This document shows, piece by piece, positions 40,345 through 52,890 of a stretch of DNA of 64,000 nucleotides. The notes beneath the pieces are model-generated. The model was not told the DNA's origin. It ran no database searches and saw only the letters and a program-made list of their open reading frames with translations. A program made the translations under genes and the position numbers. The stretch's first letter is position 1, and each line of letters starts with the position of its first letter. Source of the stretch: Phorcus lineatus (taxonomy: Eukaryota > Mollusca > Gastropoda > Trochida > Trochidae); the NCBI GenBank assembly GCA_921293015.1, contig OV121087.1, forward strand, positions 42,146,630 through 42,210,629, given 5' to 3'.

Positions 40345-43300
40345 GTTAAGTTGCAATTTAGCATACTTCAGAATTGGTATATGTGCATTAAAATGTACTT
40401 ATATTACCTGCATATTTGTACCATTAAACAATTATTGGTGTCGTCATCTTGTGACATATTCATGACGTTGCTATTGCCTTTCAAAATATTTAATGGCATA
40501 GGGTTTTAAAATACAAAACATTTTTCAGATTATTTAATTGAGGTGGATGACGTGTTGTACATTTCCAGATAAAATAATTAATATTTAATAAAACCCAATA
40601 ATGAGTTCTTCGAGGACAGTTGAGCAAACAGAAAGGAATGTAGGATGATTTACATTCTGTAAAATAAATTTTTCAGTTGATGGGAAAAAAATCTATAATT
40701 GCCTTCCATTCATTTCATGATTTTGACTTCACATCAAGGAGAGATGAACCAATAGAGATTTGCATATAAGGATGCTAATGAATAAACCCAGTTAAAAACA
40801 TTTTCAACTGCGAATTGTCAAAAGATTTCAAAAGAACGCCAATTTCGTTCCTGCTGAAAGCAAATAATTGGATCCGCTTTTTGTCCATGCCACGGATTCC
40901 AAGATTCTAAGACGCACATCTGTAAAGCTATTTAACATCTTATTCATTTTTTGTTTTATACAGAAAATGTTGAACGTTAACAAATAAACGAATTAGATAT
41001 AAACTTTGTAGATGTTTGCATTGATTATTTTTGAACTAATCTGATTACAGATTGTGTTTGTTATGAAAATGAAGTGTTTATTGATAAATCGATATACCTC
41101 TACATTTTCATAATGCACCGAAGCGTTGCAGTGATCAACAAACAGCCAATGTGACAACTTTCATTACTTTCTGGGATAGTTTATTTTGCTTTATTATTTA
41201 CTTTAATCACTTATGATTCAAAGTCGAAGGCCAAATCATTTTACCTGAGATAATTGGATTGTCCTCATAGCAATAATCCAATGACCATCATTTACATTTA
41301 CCCAAATACAAAGGGTGTTTCCCAACATCGGATACCAGCGTCACCGAATGTAAAACATGGTTTGTAAGTGATGACATTGATGTGCGTTAATGGCCCTGTA
41401 CTTGATGTATTCTTTGTGTCAGCATTATGGTCCATTTCCAAATATCATAACAGTGAAATAGATAACGATAAGTTGTCATAAAATAAATTTTTTTATTATT
41501 CAAGAATTGAATGATAGATAAAACAAAAGATCATTTATTCAGATCAAATTTGTCAGTGTTCTAGTCACAGTACATCTATCTTATCTTTCTAAATGATATT
41601 GCCCCATTGCTTACGTTGTACCTCAAAACTTATCAACAAAGCAGAAATAGAAAAAGGTTTGTAAAACATTTATCCGTCAAAAGTTAGTATGCCACTGCAT
41701 GTTTTAATTAATACGATTAAACATGACAATTCTTTTAAATCCTAGTTCTATTTTTACAAAGAAAGGTCAAATCTGCTATTCCTTTTCAGATTGGAGATAG
41801 CAATATTGAAACGTTTCATTTTCCCGAACGTATTCACAGAAGGGTTATAAAATGATTGGGGCTCTGTTTCAAGAAGTTAGTATTCTGTGGAAAACATTTC
41901 GTCATGTTTATGCTGTATTCAAAATAAGCTTATAAACCAAATAAAAAATACCAATCTCCATGAAGAATCATAGTTGGCAACCGTTAAATCCCTTTCAGCC
42001 AGGTTGCCTCAGTTATTTACATTCGTTTAGATTAATAGACTTCCTGTTTCAGCTTGAATATCCACGAAACGTGACTAATGACAAATAAAATTGATTTAGA
42101 TTATATTAACTTCCTAAACCACAATAAGCATAGAATTACTTCTAAATGTCAGTGGTTTTCAATTTCTGATCGTTAACATAACGTGAATCGATGACAATAC
42201 CTTAGTGAAGTTTACAAGAAACGTATTTGCATAACTCAGGTTTAAACAGCTATAACACATTATGTCCTTTAAAAAAATACGTCAATGTAGTCTACAGACG
42301 TGTTTGTGCACACTAGTTTATTGTTTTGGGGGATTCTTTTCACACCATATCATCCTTAAACATGAGTCTTTGAATAAAAGAATCCATTACTCTTATAGAT
42401 TATTTTCACACAATTTTTCACTCTTTTAAATTCAAAATGATCTTACTATTATCCCTCCACCCCCAACTCTAAAATCTGTCGACTGAATTCAGATCATATC
42501 ATAAAGTCCATAAAGAATTTCTCCAAATCCACTTAATCTGTAAATCTGATATTCAGGCAAAACCAAGCATATTCTTAAGTTTCTCAAGCGCGTATTATGG
42601 TATTGGTATCGATCGAAGGTTATTTCTACGGCCTAGAAGATGAATTTGAATTGACTTTATTGCCACGATCTTATTATTCTTTTAATTCTATTTACGTTTG
42701 CAATAAATCAATAATAAAGTTGCAGAGATGCAAAATTGGAAAGTGTGTTGACACAAATATAATTCGCCATATAAAAAATATATGGCTTTCAACGAAATTT
42801 CTTATATGGTTATTTTCGACAATATAAAAATTATGTTGGACCATTTCGTTTTTATCTTTATTGGATTTCTGGATATCAGTAGTTGTAATAATATGGATAT
42901 TTCAAGATACCGCTAAACTACTCAGGGAATTTTAATCACAAGAAAGGTTAACTTTTAACAATAACAACAATTAAACAAATTTAAAATTTAAAGATAAATA
43001 TCACAATACAGAGACCGTATCTCGATAGATATATCGTCAGATATGTTACCAAGATTTTCTACAATATTTCGTGACAAACTATTTAACACAAAAAACTATG
43101 TATTCATGTAAATTTCATTCTTTCCCAACTGTGTATAATAGTAATCTTTTAAATAGAATTTATCAATGCGTCGTACAGATTCTCACAGGTTTATCGTCTT
43201 ATCGATATTCACTTCATATTTGTAGGATTTGACCGAAAAAATATACCTTTGATTAATGTTTTCTTATCAATGATGTTCAATGAAGCTATTTGTACTCGGT

Positions 43301-43835
43301 TAACATATATTCATTTCCTCATTTATTCATTCAATCATACACCCATCCATCCATCCATCCATCTGTCCTGTCCGTCCGTCCATCCGGTTAGTTAGATGAG
43401 AATGTAGTTAGATAGTTGGTTAGAATGTAGTTATAAATTCATTTATCAATATACAAATGCCTCATACTGCTGATATAATACAATGTCCTTACTCCATACT
43501 CAATTTGTTCTGGTTTGATGATGTCATCACTTTCCCTGCTTGAAGTTCTTTAAGAACGAAAAATGAAATGTTTCAGCCAAGTCAAAAGGATTTTACGAAA
43601 GCTTCAACAAGAACATCTTTGCTTCTGTTAACATCAGAGAAGCGTGTGGTCATTTAGAAAAAAAATTACCATGAAATAAAGACGACGTTAAGTGCTGGAG
43701 AATGCATTCGTAGTAGTGACTTTGTGAAAAGAATCAACGAGTCTTGTATGAATAACGAAACTCGAAAATGATATTAAATATGAAAAATAAAGATCCATTC
43801 AGCAAGACACCTTTGGTCAGGAAAGAATGATTTAG
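40345..43835. other. No recognisable gene; short (CATC)n repeat at 43,342-43,386
   Basis: AT-rich sequence without a convincing open frame, RNA gene or transposon domain. The only clear structure is the CATC/GTCC microsatellite near 43,342-43,386. The open frames at 42,597-42,827 and 43,840-44,286 show no family resemblance. Confidence 0.5.
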
Positions 43836-44283
43836 AATATTGAGAATGTGGCGGACCTCGCTCAGACCTGTCTCTGTCAATGTTCACTACTTGGTTTATT
43901 TCTCTTTCCAAGTTAACAATGGTAAATATAGAGAAATTAGAATTAAAAAATACAGCTACTTGGCCGTATATTTTTGCTTAAAAGAAGAAAAAACTAAATA
44001 CTTAATGAAAATTTGTCATCGTTTCAAAACAATAGGGTGGAGAAATCTTTTGCCAAAAGGTTCTAAACATTTATATTCTTTCCAATGTGAAAACCCAAAT
44101 AACCTCACTTTTGTGATATCAATATCTGCAATAGTACATATTCTTGTACTTTTTATTAGCCGAATGAACTGCAGGATTCGAACCCTCACCCTCAGAGTCA
44201 AGCAACCCTGCCAGCATCAACTAGCACCAGCAGCAAACAACTCGCCTATCTCGCTTAGACAAATCATTGAAATTTCCACGTTA

Positions 44284-44764
44284 TAAAAGGGACACAGGGT
44301 ATGTGATTCGCGTCATATATGTATATCACTTTATTAATGATGTTAATATATGGAGAAGAAGTTATTGTTTCTGAGTATCATCATCTCAGAGCTTATCAGT
44401 TCATTACAGAAACAATAAACAGGATTAAGTTGTAATTCGTGATCGAAAACCGGACAGTGGCGCGCTAATTACTCAAACGTAATTTTAGAAACTTATCCAC
44501 AGGGTGCACAGAGGCAAATATTGGTTGGTAGTGTTTGGTAAGTAATTCATCTAATATCTATATAAACTGGACGCAGAATTTCAAATTCATAAAAAAAAAT
44601 ACAGGGCTTTTTTTAGTATAATTGAAAACAGAAAATCTCCTATTTTGCCCAGTTTTGACATAAATCTTTTGCGAGGATATTTCAACTTAATTCAGGGCAG
44701 ATGGTGTTTTGGATCTCATTTAATCCACATGAAAATTTACGAATCATACTCTGTGTCACTTTAA
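44284..44764. mobile_element. MITE family 2, copy 2
   Basis: Left end AAAAGGGACACAGGGTATG, right end CATACTCTGTGTCACTTTAA; about 480 bp. Internal sequence matches the copy at 34,966-35,437 (for example ACAATAAACAGG then GTGATCG, GGCGCGC and CTCAAACGTAATTTT). Non-coding. Confidence 0.78.
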
Positions 44765-45385
44765 ACTAGTGGGCATAAAAATTAAACCTTTCGCCGACAG
44801 TCATTACTGCTTCATAAACTGGTTCCGGTGAGAGCACACGTGACTCAACAACTCACGGGATGTTAATATCCATTCGTTACAAATGACATTGAATACGTAC
44901 AACTTTGAAATTGTTATCAACTTATGAATTTTAGTTCGCCGTCGAATGGATTAAAACGCTTCGTGCAATGAAGCATTAAGAGTATGATTTACGGCAGGGA
45001 AACTACACAGTTAACGCATTTTTAAATATTATTATACGAACATGTCCAAAAATATAAAAATTAATAAATAAATCGATGTGTTGATGTCGACATATTTCCA
45101 TTCGATTATGTAATTATGCATAAAAAAGATATTCTTTTCCTCGCAGAACGCATATGTATGTCCAGCATGCCACGTGTCCTTGCCATCTTCAATCACATGC
45201 GATTTCTATAATTTGGTTGCGATCGCATGTCATGTTCGTTTTTAGCTTCTTCAGTCTTTTCAAGTCCTGCTCACAATGAAAGAATCTGCGCTACTACATG
45301 TTTGACTGGATTGTAATTCAAAATGACGTTGAATGTTTTTCTAAGATTGTTGCGAATTTGTCAACGTCTCCGACACGATCATTGA

Positions 45386-45678
45386 GTCGAGGTGACTTTG
45401 TGTTTAACGCCGCTTTCAAGAGTATTTCACTTATAGCGCGGCTGCTAGTATTATTGCAGGGAGAAAGCTCGCAACACCAATGTGACCATGCATTGTGGTA
45501 ACACCTGTCAGCATCGGCTGGAACTGGGTGGTACTGCGCTGATATTCAGTAAAGCATTGCACCCAAACCTGACTGCGTGTAGAACAGTTCTCTACTGCAG
45601 ACAAAGTTGCCGAGACCCTGGCGGGATTCGAACCACGGACCTCTTGATCAGAAGCCGAACGCGCTAACCCGCCCCCCT
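45386..45678 (-). mobile_element. tRNA-derived SINE, complete, with 13-bp target duplication
   Basis: Read on the minus strand it opens with GGGCGGGTTAGCGCGTTCGG (box-A-like) and then GTGGTTCGAATCCCGCC (box B), an internal pol III promoter derived from a tRNA. A core with TCTCGGCAACTTTGTCTG follows, then a tail containing CTGCAATAATACTAGCAGCC and GAAAGCGGCGTTAAACACAA. It is flanked by perfect ACACGATCATTGA at 45,373-45,385 and 45,679-45,691, the hallmark of LINE-machinery retroposition. Related pieces occur at 28,075-28,197 and 33,806-33,885. From memory it resembles widespread molluscan SINEs; the family assignment is unverified. The tRNA-like part does not fold into a proper tRNA. Confidence 0.88.
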
Positions 45679-45701
45679 ACACGATCATTGAAACGTATTA
45701 A

Positions 45702-46190
45702 TTAAAGAGCCACTCCGTGAGTTGTTGAAGTCATATATGCCAAATTTAATCAATGGTGTCATTTGATCGCGAAGTATCGACTGTTACCATTTTGGTAACA
45801 CATTTTAAAGCTTATTGGGGTTTTTTACAGTGACAATATGAAGGTAGAATGTCGCAACTATGATCGAAAACCGGAGAGTGGCGCGCGTCAAATAGTCAAA
45901 CGTAATTCTTGAGACTTATCCTAAACAGCCAGGAGGGCAGTTAATTTAGGAGTTGATGGTGGTTTTTAGGTTACATAACTAGTATCCACGTATATTGGAC
46001 GTGATATCTACACCTCTGTGGATTTAGAAGGCTGTTTTAGATTTTCATGGAAAACCAGTTTATGTCATATATACATGTATGTCTTTGGACATGAAAAGTT
46101 CAGATGTTTTGATTTTATATCACCACATATGACATTTAGGTTCGTATCAAAAGTAAATGATATGTTATGAAAATCACGGAGTGGCTCTTT
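45702..46190. mobile_element. MITE family 1, copy 2
   Basis: Begins TTAAAGAGCCACTCCGTGA and ends TCACGGAGTGGCTCTTT followed by CA instead of AA, so one flanking TTAA has decayed. The interior matches the copies at 8,223 and 52,891 closely (for example ATGCCAAATTTAATCAATGG). It starts only about 10 bp from the SINE target duplication. Non-coding. Confidence 0.87.
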
Positions 46191-46900
46191 CATACTTAAA
46201 ATAGAATAAATTTGTCATTTCAAAACTACATCCGTAGATATCATTATTTGCATAAAGCTCAATTCCACTTTACTTCCTCTATCATGTTGATAGAAATGAA
46301 TGTTAAAATGTAATTTGCGTATATGACTATGAATCGTTGCTTGTAATATGGGTAGAATATATAGGTGCAACATACTCTAGCCAGTTGTGTCATTTTATCA
46401 GTTTTTTCTTCTTTTCAATACATATCATATTTGTACTTGTAGTCTGTTCCATTGTGCTCTAGCCTACTCTCAACTTTATAACTGCCATAATTGACTGGAT
46501 GTTTGCTCTTCTTGCAAATTCTTGACGGATAATTGATGATGCCACGTACGTCAGCCAATGTTAGCTTAAGTTCTTTGTATAATATATGCCTACACTAAGA
46601 TATAATTCTTGTACGTATTTCGATGCATAAACTAGGTCGTATATGCTTTGTTCGAGCATAATGATTATTTATATAACAGTTTGTTGGGTTTTAAAAAAAA
46701 GCATGCATTTTTAATTTGAAAGAAAGAGAACATAATGAAAATAATCTTCAATAATGATTAAGTACGAACACCACATTACAAAAATCATATTGTAACAAAC
46801 TCTTTTATTGTAGTTGTTTGTCAGAATTGTCGGAAATTTCTTCATTTAAAATTAGGGCTGCATAAAATCTCAATGGGATCAATATGCAGCGACCTGTCCG
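46191..46900. other. Intergenic sequence, nothing recognised
   Basis: AT-rich DNA between MITE copy 2 and the presumed upstream region of the zinc-finger gene. No open frame, repeat or RNA signal noticed. Confidence 0.5.
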
Positions 46901-46918
46901 GCTAATAATCCGGTCCAG

Positions 46919-47568
46919 CAAGGGAGGTAACTCCAATTCTTATTTCGTCGAAACAAAAAAATCTCTTTTTCTACTCACAGACGGGGCAATCTGTTTGGTT
47001 TTTCCTTGTTACGTGGAATAGTGATGGATTAAGTATGTGAACTATGAAAAATCAAAGGTAATGTAATCGTGAGCGACTGTTATTAACAAAGATTGGATTG
47101 TCTATGTTTATGTCCGGTTTTCGATCACCACTTCCAGAAGATCCATTGTTCTGAAATTGTTAGTGAATTTCTGTTGTAAATTGGAATCATATATGAGTAA
47201 GTATTTAATCTATAATTGCCGAAAGTGAGTCATCATTAGAATATAAGTCCCATATATTGAATTTAATTTACGTGTAATAAAGTCAATTTAATTTGTGATG
47301 ACTTACCTTTGACCAGCAGCTGAAATCATACGTGTATATATAATCTTAATTGCGTAATTAGATGAAAAAGCCATTTAACAATTGTAATAAAGAACTACTT
47401 CCTTTCTTACCTTAATTGATTTAAACTATGTTTGTTTCAGTCCTACGTTCCATGTACTATACAAAGAATTTAAAATTGCCTTCGTTCAAACAACACGAAT
47501 GATATATAGTGTTGACATTTTCTCAAATAGTTATTATTTGAAAGGATTTTTTTCTTCCTTACTTTCAG
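46919..47568 (+). promoter_or_regulatory. Putative upstream region and 5' leader of the zinc-finger gene
   Basis: A CAAGGGAGGTAACTCC motif at 46,919-46,934 belongs, from memory, to a motif very common in molluscan genomes and often near genes. A good splice donor (ATGA then GTAAGT, 47,197-47,202) and a good acceptor (TTCTTCCTTACTTTCAG ending at 47,568) would give an untranslated first exon, an intron of about 370 bp, and a second exon holding 136 nt of leader plus the whole coding region. This structure is inferred from splice-site appearance only. Confidence 0.4.
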
Positions 47569-47704
47569 ATTGATTTTTCATGAATTCACAACAGAAGATA
47601 TATAAAGAGTGTACCTTATCAAGTCTATAAAGTAAATCAAGAAATAGTTTACGGTTCTGGAAGAATTAGGGAAGAAATAAGCTTGTTACTCATTATACTG
47701 TAAA

Positions 47705-49327
47705 ATGTCAAAAGAACAAGAAATTCAAGTGGTTCAGTTAAAGGAAGAAACTGCAACATGCCTTGTTTGTAACAAAACGTTGGCCTGCCCCTATACCCTC
47801 AAATTACACATGCGGATTCACGCGAAAGAGAAACCAAATACATGCTCTGTGTGTTGTCGATCATTTCCATTTACAAAATTGCATGAAAAACACATGAGAA
47901 GTCATACTGGAGAAAACCCCTACGTTTGTTATGAGTGTGGTAAATCTTTGTCGAATTCAAGTAGTTTACAAAATCACATGCGCATCCATACTGGAGAGAA
48001 ACCATTCGAGTGTATTGAATGCGGTAAAGCATTTAACCAATCAAGTCACTTGAGGACGCACACATTGATTCGTACTGGGAACAAACGAGACATTTATAAC
48101 GATAATGGTCAATGTTTTTCAGATTCAAATAGTCTACAGATCAACTCTGGAGCAAAAACACACATATGTAGTGAGTGTGGAAAAGTTTGTAATCAGTTGA
48201 GTAACCTTCGGCTACACATGCTAATTCATACTGGAGAGAACCCATTCAAGTGTAGTGAATGTGGCAAAGCATTCACTCGTGCAGGTTCTCTGGAGAGACA
48301 CATGCATACCCACACTGCAGAGAAACAGTACAAATGCAGTGAATGTGGGAAGGGGTTTAATCAGTTGAATAACATGCAAAGACACACGAGAATTCACAGT
48401 GGAGAGAAACCTTACACGTGCTGTGTCTGTGGTAAATCATTCACAGATACAGGGCAACTGAAGGTTCACATGAGGAGTCATACAGGGGAAAAACCGTACA
48501 AATGCAGTGAGTGTGGGAAGGGGTTTAATCAGTTAAGTAACATGCAAAGACACATGAGAACTCACACTGGAGAGAAACCTTACACGTGCTGTGTTTGTGA
48601 TAAACCGTTCACAGATACAGGGCAACTGAAGGTTCACATGAGGAGTCATACAGGGGAAAAACCGTACAAATGCAGCGATTGTAATAAAGCATTTACAATC
48701 TCAGGACAACTCAAAAATCACGTGAGGATTCACAGTAGAGAGAAGCCATTTACGTGTGGTGTGTGTAATAAATCATTTACTCATTCGCGTAACCTGAAAG
48801 AGCACATGGTAATTCATACCGGAGAGAAACCGTACAAGTGCAGCGAGTGTGGTAAATCATTTATTCAAGCAAGTAGCCTGCATAGTCACGTGAAGGTTCA
48901 TTACAGACAGGCGATATACATGTGCAGTGTATGTGATAAATCATTTACAGAATCAGAACATCTTACAAGTCACATGAGCTCTCATGCAAAGGAGAAACCA
49001 TACATGTGCAGTGATTGTGGTAAAGCATTTACGCAATCCAGTCACCTTCAGAGGCACAAGAAGATCCATACTGGGGAAAAAGCGTACACGTGTAGTGAGT
49101 GTGGTAAATCTTTTCCTTATTCAAGCGTACTGCAAGGACATATGAGGGTTCACACGGGGGAGAAGCCACTCAAATGTAATGAATGTTTTAAATCATTTTC
49201 AAATTCAAGTAACCTTCATAAGCATATGCGGATTCATTCAAGCGAGAAACCATACCAGTGTAATGAATGTAGCAAAGCATTTAATCGTTCAGGTCATCTG
49301 CAGCGACATATGAAAGTTCATGCTTGA
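47705..49327 (+). CDS. C2H2 zinc-finger protein, 540 aa, single coding exon
   Basis: A tandem C2H2 zinc-finger protein, by family expected to be a nuclear DNA-binding transcriptional regulator; no KRAB, BTB, SET or other effector domain is visible. After an 18-residue leader, 19 finger positions at 28-residue spacing run from Cys19 to the end, with TGEKPY-type linkers. Finger 4 ends HTLIR (last His lost) and finger 5 (about residues 130-150) has lost its first Cys pair, leaving 17 canonical fingers. Fingers 8-9 and 10-11 are a recent two-finger duplication (168 bp, 48,329-48,496 and 48,497-48,664). The ATG is the first in frame, about 136 nt after a plausible splice acceptor. The frame ends CATGCTTGA; readable but decayed fingers continue beyond. 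A polyadenylation signal AATAAA lies at 49,400-49,405. The specific target and orthology are unknown. Confidence 0.95.
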   Translation: MSKEQEIQVVQLKEETATCLVCNKTLACPYTLKLHMRIHAKEKPNTCSVCCRSFPFTKLHEKHMRSHTGENPYVCYECGKSLSNSSSLQNHMRIHTGEKPFECIECGKAFNQSSHLRTHTLIRTGNKRDIYNDNGQCFSDSNSLQINSGAKTHICSECGKVCNQLSNLRLHMLIHTGENPFKCSECGKAFTRAGSLERHMHTHTAEKQYKCSECGKGFNQLNNMQRHTRIHSGEKPYTCCVCGKSFTDTGQLKVHMRSHTGEKPYKCSECGKGFNQLSNMQRHMRTHTGEKPYTCCVCDKPFTDTGQLKVHMRSHTGEKPYKCSDCNKAFTISGQLKNHVRIHSREKPFTCGVCNKSFTHSRNLKEHMVIHTGEKPYKCSECGKSFIQASSLHSHVKVHYRQAIYMCSVCDKSFTESEHLTSHMSSHAKEKPYMCSDCGKAFTQSSHLQRHKKIHTGEKAYTCSECGKSFPYSSVLQGHMRVHTGEKPLKCNECFKSFSNSSNLHKHMRIHSSEKPYQCNECSKAFNRSGHLQRHMKVHA

Positions 49328-49660
49328 GGGAAATTATACAAGGACACTTGGTAAAGTAAAATAGCAACAGCATCGAATCTAATGCAGAGACGTACACGAA
49401 AATAAACTGTCGAGAACCCATCTGAATACAGTGCGTGTACTGACAAATTTCTTCACCCAAGTCATCTGCCGATGCCCCGATTCTTCCTGAAGACAAATAT
49501 TCAACTTGTTGCGTAAACTAAGTACTAAAATCTTCAAGTCCCATGCAGAGTTGCACACCAATATATACTATTGAAAAAACATGCAACTACAGCTTGTGTA
49601 GTGAAGCATTTCTTCAACCTAGTCATCTGAAGACATTTATACCAATTCCTACTAGAGGGA
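49328..49660 (+). pseudogene. Decayed extra zinc fingers downstream of the stop codon
   Basis: Directly after the stop, translation gives GKLYK, then SNLMQRRTRK (compare SNLMQRH), then, after another stop, ENPSEYSACTDKFLHPSHLP. In a second frame YSTCCVN...LKSSSPMQS follows, and in a third YSLCSEAFLQPSHLKTF at about 49,575-49,625. These are remnants of about four further C2H2 fingers with stops and frameshifts, so the gene was once longer. The part up to the AATAAA is now probably 3' untranslated sequence. Confidence 0.75.
49400..49405 (+). terminator. Polyadenylation signal AATAAA
   Basis: A canonical hexamer 73 nt after the zinc-finger stop codon, the first on this strand downstream of the gene. 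Use in vivo is inferred. Confidence 0.5.
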
Positions 49661-50439
49661 AATCTGTTACTTCATTGTGAGAAAAATCAAGCGGTAGACA
49701 TCTGCTTGACTTCCATTATGCATCATAGATTTAGTCTCCAAGAAGCATATCTGGTTTGATTATAACGAATATAGATCAACATCTGATGTTTAACTTCAAC
49801 CCCTTTTGAGGTGGTAAAATCAGTTTGTATATTTTGTATACTTTGTATACTTTGTTTTTATCCTTGTATGATGGCCAGATTTGAACCAACTGCGTCTTTT
49901 ACAGTCACTGATGAGACGTTTTAGGTAGACTTTCATGTTTAAGGGCAAATACTTCCTTTCTATCTCTCTTTTTGGGATTAAGTTAGTTACTGACGTCATA
50001 TGCCTTTGATACCATTGCCGTTGCAGTATTAAGTCAAGTAAAACTGTTCGCAAGGATTATTTTGATCACTGCCTATTACATGGCATGCTAGATAATTATT
50101 GAAAAGCATTTTGGTTTCTTATATTTACTCTTTATAAGGTAATAATAATCCTCATTAACCTTATATAATTGATATACATATCACGATAGTCATTGAATTA
50201 GCAGTTTTTTCGTTGTCTTTCACGTTACATGTAGGAATGTTGGTATTATTTATCGCAATTTACAAGTGTTGTTTCGAATCCCGTTTCTTCTTTAGATCCC
50301 ATTAAAACAAAGTCCGTATGTTGCTAAAGAAACTAGGTCTCAATGGCCTAGTCGAACCCGGTTGTTTCATTTTGAACTACACTCCGTAAAATGTCCAGCT
50401 CATTCAAAATTACTTTCAGCCTACATTTATTTTAATTTG
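49661..50439. other. Intergenic, nothing recognised
   Basis: Lies between the decayed fingers and the 3' end of the LINE. Contains only short TTTGTATACT-type repeats at about 49,828-49,853. No gene seen. Confidence 0.5.
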
Positions 50440-52890
50440 GCACTTTTTCATTTCATTTCTTTATTTCGGGTGATATTTAGGCCATTGGCCCATGACAAAA
50501 CAGAATACATAAATATTCACAAACATAATGCACATGCGTATACATCAAGATATACAAGAAGTTTATGTAATAACTGGTTCTCGAAATTCCTTAGCATGGT
50601 AAATGTACATTGCAATTTTTCTAATGCATTTTTTATTTTTATTTGACATCAATTCAATGAAGTGGTGTTTTGACCTTATTGCAACATTAATGTTTTGCAT
50701 TCTAATATGTGAAAGAGATTCACAATAGAGTAGAAAATGATACTCATCTTCGATCTGTCCTGATCTACATAACCTGCATATCCTGTTTATGCGTTCTACG
50801 CCATTCATCCGACCAGTTTCTATTTCAAGTGGGAGGACTCCACAACGGAAGTTTGCCAAAACACTTCTAACTTTATTTAATTGAATGTATATAATCATCT
50901 GTTTCAAATCTGAGTTTAAAAGTTTTGTAATTTTGAAGTTTGCATATCTCATCTATCGATGTAAACCATTCTTTTATAAACACATCTTGTATCCTTTGTC
51001 TGAATTCATTGATGAATAAATTTATGTTTTGAACCCCCTAATTTGCCCATACATACATAAATCCGTTTAAGCACAAAATGTTCCTAACTCTACTTACCAG
51101 TTTACTTCACCATTTGTGTCATAAAGCAGTGACATTTTGTAGGATTGCTTGGCATATCTGTGGTCACGCATTCTGCTTATCTTAAACCAAAATTTAACAA
51201 CTCTAACCATAGTATTAACAAATATTGGGAAAGGGCCACATTCACCAAGAACAGCATAATAAGGGGCTTTAATTGCTAGTATAAGATATCTATTGAAAGC
51301 TGTTATTTGAATTCTCTCTAGTCCATCGTAATTTTTATATCCCAGGATTTCACAGCCATACGTTAGGATCGGTGATATTTTACAATCAAAGATTTTGAAA
51401 AATATAGTTGACTTTTTATAAAACAATTCATGTTTAGCGTGTTGAGTATACAATTCAAAGCTCGTTTACCTTCATAGTTCTTTTGTTGATTGCATACTTC
51501 CATGATACTGAGGGGTGAAATATATACCGAAGTACTTGTAAGTATTCACAATTTTAAATTCTTCACCATCAAAATTCCATTTTCATTTTTACTTAAAACA
51601 CCTTTCTGAATACCATTATATTTGATTTAGCCATATTTACCTTAAGTCCATATTCGATCGAAAATATAGAGAGAATGTTCAGCTGTTTTTGCAGATCCCT
51701 GCACACATTAGAAAACAACACAATGTCATCAGCAAACAAAAGTAAATATATATGAACAATTAAGATCCGGCATATTAAAGTGTATCCCATAGCAATCTGA
51801 ACATTCAATACTGGTAGCTAATTCATTGATATAAATTGAAAATATTACAGGGCTCATTATGGAGCCTTGTTTTAAACCTACGGGATATTTGAAGAATTCT
51901 GAATATGTGTTATTGTTTACTACACAGGCAGTTATATTGTTATAGGGATTTTGTATAATCTTACATAGCTTGCCTTTCAGTCCAGTACGGTTAAATAGAT
52001 TCCATAATTTAGGACGTATTACTGTATCAAAAACTTTTCTAAAATCTATGAACGCAGCAAATATTTTACCTCTTTTCCTTGATATTTGTTTCTCTATATA
52101 TGCATTTAAAACAAAAATATTATCAATCGTGGAATATATTTATGCCTAATGCCAGCTAGCGATTCTTATCAAATATGTCTGTCCACATGCTCAGTCTTTT
52201 GCATATGATTGACGTAAATATTTTACCGAATATACTTAAAAGTGATATTCCTCTGTAATTATTTGGATCATCTGCTGGTCCATTTTTTATGTAATGGGAT
52301 AATGATAGCCTTAGACCATTCATCTGATATACAGCCGGAGTCGAACATTTTATTAAATAACTTATGAAGAGTTGGAATTAAAACATCAACCCCTTAAAAA
52401 AAGAATTCCGCAATTAATTTATCAAGACCGGCGGACTTTTATTTCGGTTTCAGTTATGCCACTGCTTAAAATCTTATTAGATATTTCATCGACATCATTA
52501 TCATTATCAAAAAAATATCAGTCCCCTCATTAAACAGGTTACAAAAGTGTCTCTTCCGTACATCGATTGAAATATTATTGCTACGATTGGATGTTCTGCG
52601 AGAATTCAAAATGCGGTTAACCGTTTTCCAAAAGAGATTAGGCTCATTAAGATATTATCAATAGATGCTTCATCGTACTCTCTTTGTTTTTGTTGACAAA
52701 CAGGTCTAAACGTCTGCTTACTGTCTAGATAAACATTTAAATCATTATCATTATGTGTTTTTCTAAACTTCCTGATGTTTTCTTATTTTTCCTTTTCGAC
52801 GTCTGACACTCCCTATCAACCCAAACAGGTTGTTTTTCCTCTCCGCATACATACATATCCGCCTTTTCATTATCTGGGCAGAATTAAGAA

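Noticed and set aside
44165..44225. Possible tRNA gene on the minus strand (GGTTCGAATCC box B)
   Set aside because: Only the T-arm region resembles a tRNA; the arms do not pair properly and no acceptor stem is seen. It is more likely a SINE head fragment.
43840..44286. 148-codon plus-strand open frame
   Set aside because: No family resemblance, no clear start context, and its end overlaps a tRNA-like sequence and the edge of MITE family 2, so it is probably a chance frame.
45610..45678. Functional tRNA on the minus strand
   Set aside because: Boxes A and B are present, but the anticodon loop lacks the invariant U33 and the sequence continues into a SINE body with a target duplication.
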